NCBI GenBank assembly: GCA_017535945.1
Contig: JAFXTJ010000009.1
Location: 1-32,340 of the forward strand
DNA from: Lachnospiraceae bacterium
GTDB taxonomy: Bacteria > Bacillota > Clostridia > Lachnospirales > Lachnospiraceae
DNA length: 32,340 nt
Direction of reading: 5' to 3'
Made by a program: the position numbers and the translations under genes. The notes beneath the pieces are model-generated. The model saw only the letters and a program-made list of their open reading frames with translations, made no database searches and was not told the origin of the DNA. Below are positions 31,549-32,340 of the stretch, in pieces; within the stretch, counting starts at the first letter, position 1; the number at the start of each line of letters is the position of its first letter.

Positions 31549-32340
31549 TCAGCCTCCCGTCCGCACATAAGGGCGCCGCGCGGGATCCGCACTCATGGGT
31601 CCCTCCTCCGGCGGGGTGTAAGGCGTGCCGTTCAGGATATGTTCGCAGAAGCCAAGCAGTTCCCCGGCTGCGTGGCGCGCATTCCACAGATCCCGGATCT
31701 CCGCGTAAGCCGCCCGGCCCATCCGGTCCGCCTCCGCAGGATCCCGCGCCAGCCTGGTGAGACAGCTGACAAAAGCCGCCTCATCGGTCCCCGGATACAG
31801 GAGGCCGTTGATGCCGTCCCTGATCAGGACCGCCGGGCCGCCCGCCTCATTTCCGGCAATGACGGCGAGACCTTCGCTCATAGCTTCGATCACGACCGCT
31901 CCCCAGCCCTCCAGATGATCGCTGTTGAACAGCAGGATCTGCGCATGCCGCATCCGCTCCCTGGTCTCCTCCGGAGAGAGATAACCGGTCAGCGTCACGC
32001 GGTCCGTCAGGTTGTTGTCCATGAGATATTTCTCAATGTCTTCCCTGAGTTCCCCGTCCCCGATCATGGTGAGATGGCAGTCCACCCCGGTACTCGCGAG
32101 ATGCTTCACACCGTGCAGAGCGAGCTCCGGGTGCTTCAGGGGAAGAAAACGGCCGGCCCAGACGAGTTCCGTCCTTGATCCGGCACCCCACGGCGCGCGC
32201 TCGAGGATCTCCGCATCCCGGTCCGAAAACGGCGGAAAATACCCCCAGCGAAAGATCTTACCCGGATAGGCACCGATAAGCCGGAAATCCGAAGCCGTAT
32301 AGGCGCCGATCGCCAGAAGCCAGAGCGGCCCCCTGCGGTA
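31549..32340 (-). CDS. GT4 family glycosyltransferase (5' end beyond window)
   Basis: The frame is open from the right edge to the stop at 31549, giving 263 visible codons. The N-terminal domain is missing. Visible GT-B features are LVWAGRFLPLKHPELAL at the start of the C-terminal Rossmann domain, TMIGDGELRE, and the EX7E signature in EGWGAVVIEAMSEG, followed by GGPAVLIRDGINGLLYPG. This is a retaining GT4 enzyme that uses a nucleotide sugar. It is the first visible gene of the glycan operon and ends 1 bp before the next ATG. Its TGA is embedded in the ribosome-site region of the next gene. Confidence 0.9.
   Translation of the reverse strand, partial: YRRGPLWLLAIGAYTASDFRLIGAYPGKIFRWGYFPPFSDRDAEILERAPWGAGSRTELVWAGRFLPLKHPELALHGVKHLASTGVDCHLTMIGDGELREDIEKYLMDNNLTDRVTLTGYLSPEETRERMRHAQILLFNSDHLEGWGAVVIEAMSEGLAVIAGNEAGGPAVLIRDGINGLLYPGTDEAAFVSCLTRLARDPAEADRMGRAAYAEIRDLWNARHAAGELLGFCEHILNGTPYTPPEEGPMSADPARRPYVRTGG

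Overview
The window reads as a chromosomal piece of a G+C-rich Gram-positive bacterium, most likely a clostridial (Lachnospiraceae-like) Firmicute. The reasons are purine-rich GGAGG-type ribosome sites, a class B sortase beside a surface protein with SpaA-like repeats, an EpsC-type serine acetyltransferase, and a SARP/BTAD regulator joined to a dead GGDEF-like domain. This placement is inferred from gene content only. No rRNA, tRNA, CRISPR array, integrase or insertion sequence was seen.

Left part (1-8867, all minus strand, read right to left): cysE, an intracellular GH28 glycoside hydrolase, folA (dihydrofolate reductase), a membrane-anchored protein interrupted by an in-frame TAG, a class B sortase, and after a 186-bp regulatory gap a very large secreted surface protein that runs off the left edge. 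The surface protein is open from 3790 to base 1 and has a signal peptide, a 21-bp tandem-repeat linker, an EF-hand loop and SpaA/Cna-B-like modules.

Centre (8868-10220): a compact divergent promoter region in which the -35 boxes of cysE (minus) and of the regulator gene (plus) overlap, with a 7+8+7 inverted repeat over the cysE promoter. The regulator is the only plus-strand gene. It ends 6 bp from the 3' end of the large minus-strand operon.

Right part (10227-32340, all minus strand): one tightly packed surface-glycan operon of 16 genes whose promoter lies beyond the right edge. Most junctions overlap by 4-11 nt or are separated by a few bases. In transcription order it encodes a GT4 (partial), GT2, GT-C-like membrane protein, GT2, PglK-like ABC flippase, acyltransferase-3, GT-C-like membrane protein, GtrA-like protein, WecE-type sugar transaminase, GT-C-like membrane protein, GNAT sugar acetyltransferase, GtrB/DPM1-like GT2, O-antigen ligase/polymerase-like protein, membrane-bound UDP-sugar 4,6-dehydratase, an ATP-grasp/HAD fusion, and a fused phosphoglycosyl transferase/GT4. 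Together these can make modified sugars, start a glycan on a lipid carrier, extend it, flip it, acylate or decorate it, and join or polymerise it outside the cell.

The most unusual signal is not a gene. A 14-bp near-palindrome, ATAHC-N4-GDTAT (mostly ATAWC-GCYT-GWTAT), occurs ten times, seven of them between 24.0 and 28.4 kb. Two pairs have identical 15-bp spacing. Most copies are inside coding sequence, where codons otherwise rare in these genes are used. It looks like a dispersed binding site for a dimeric DNA-binding protein.
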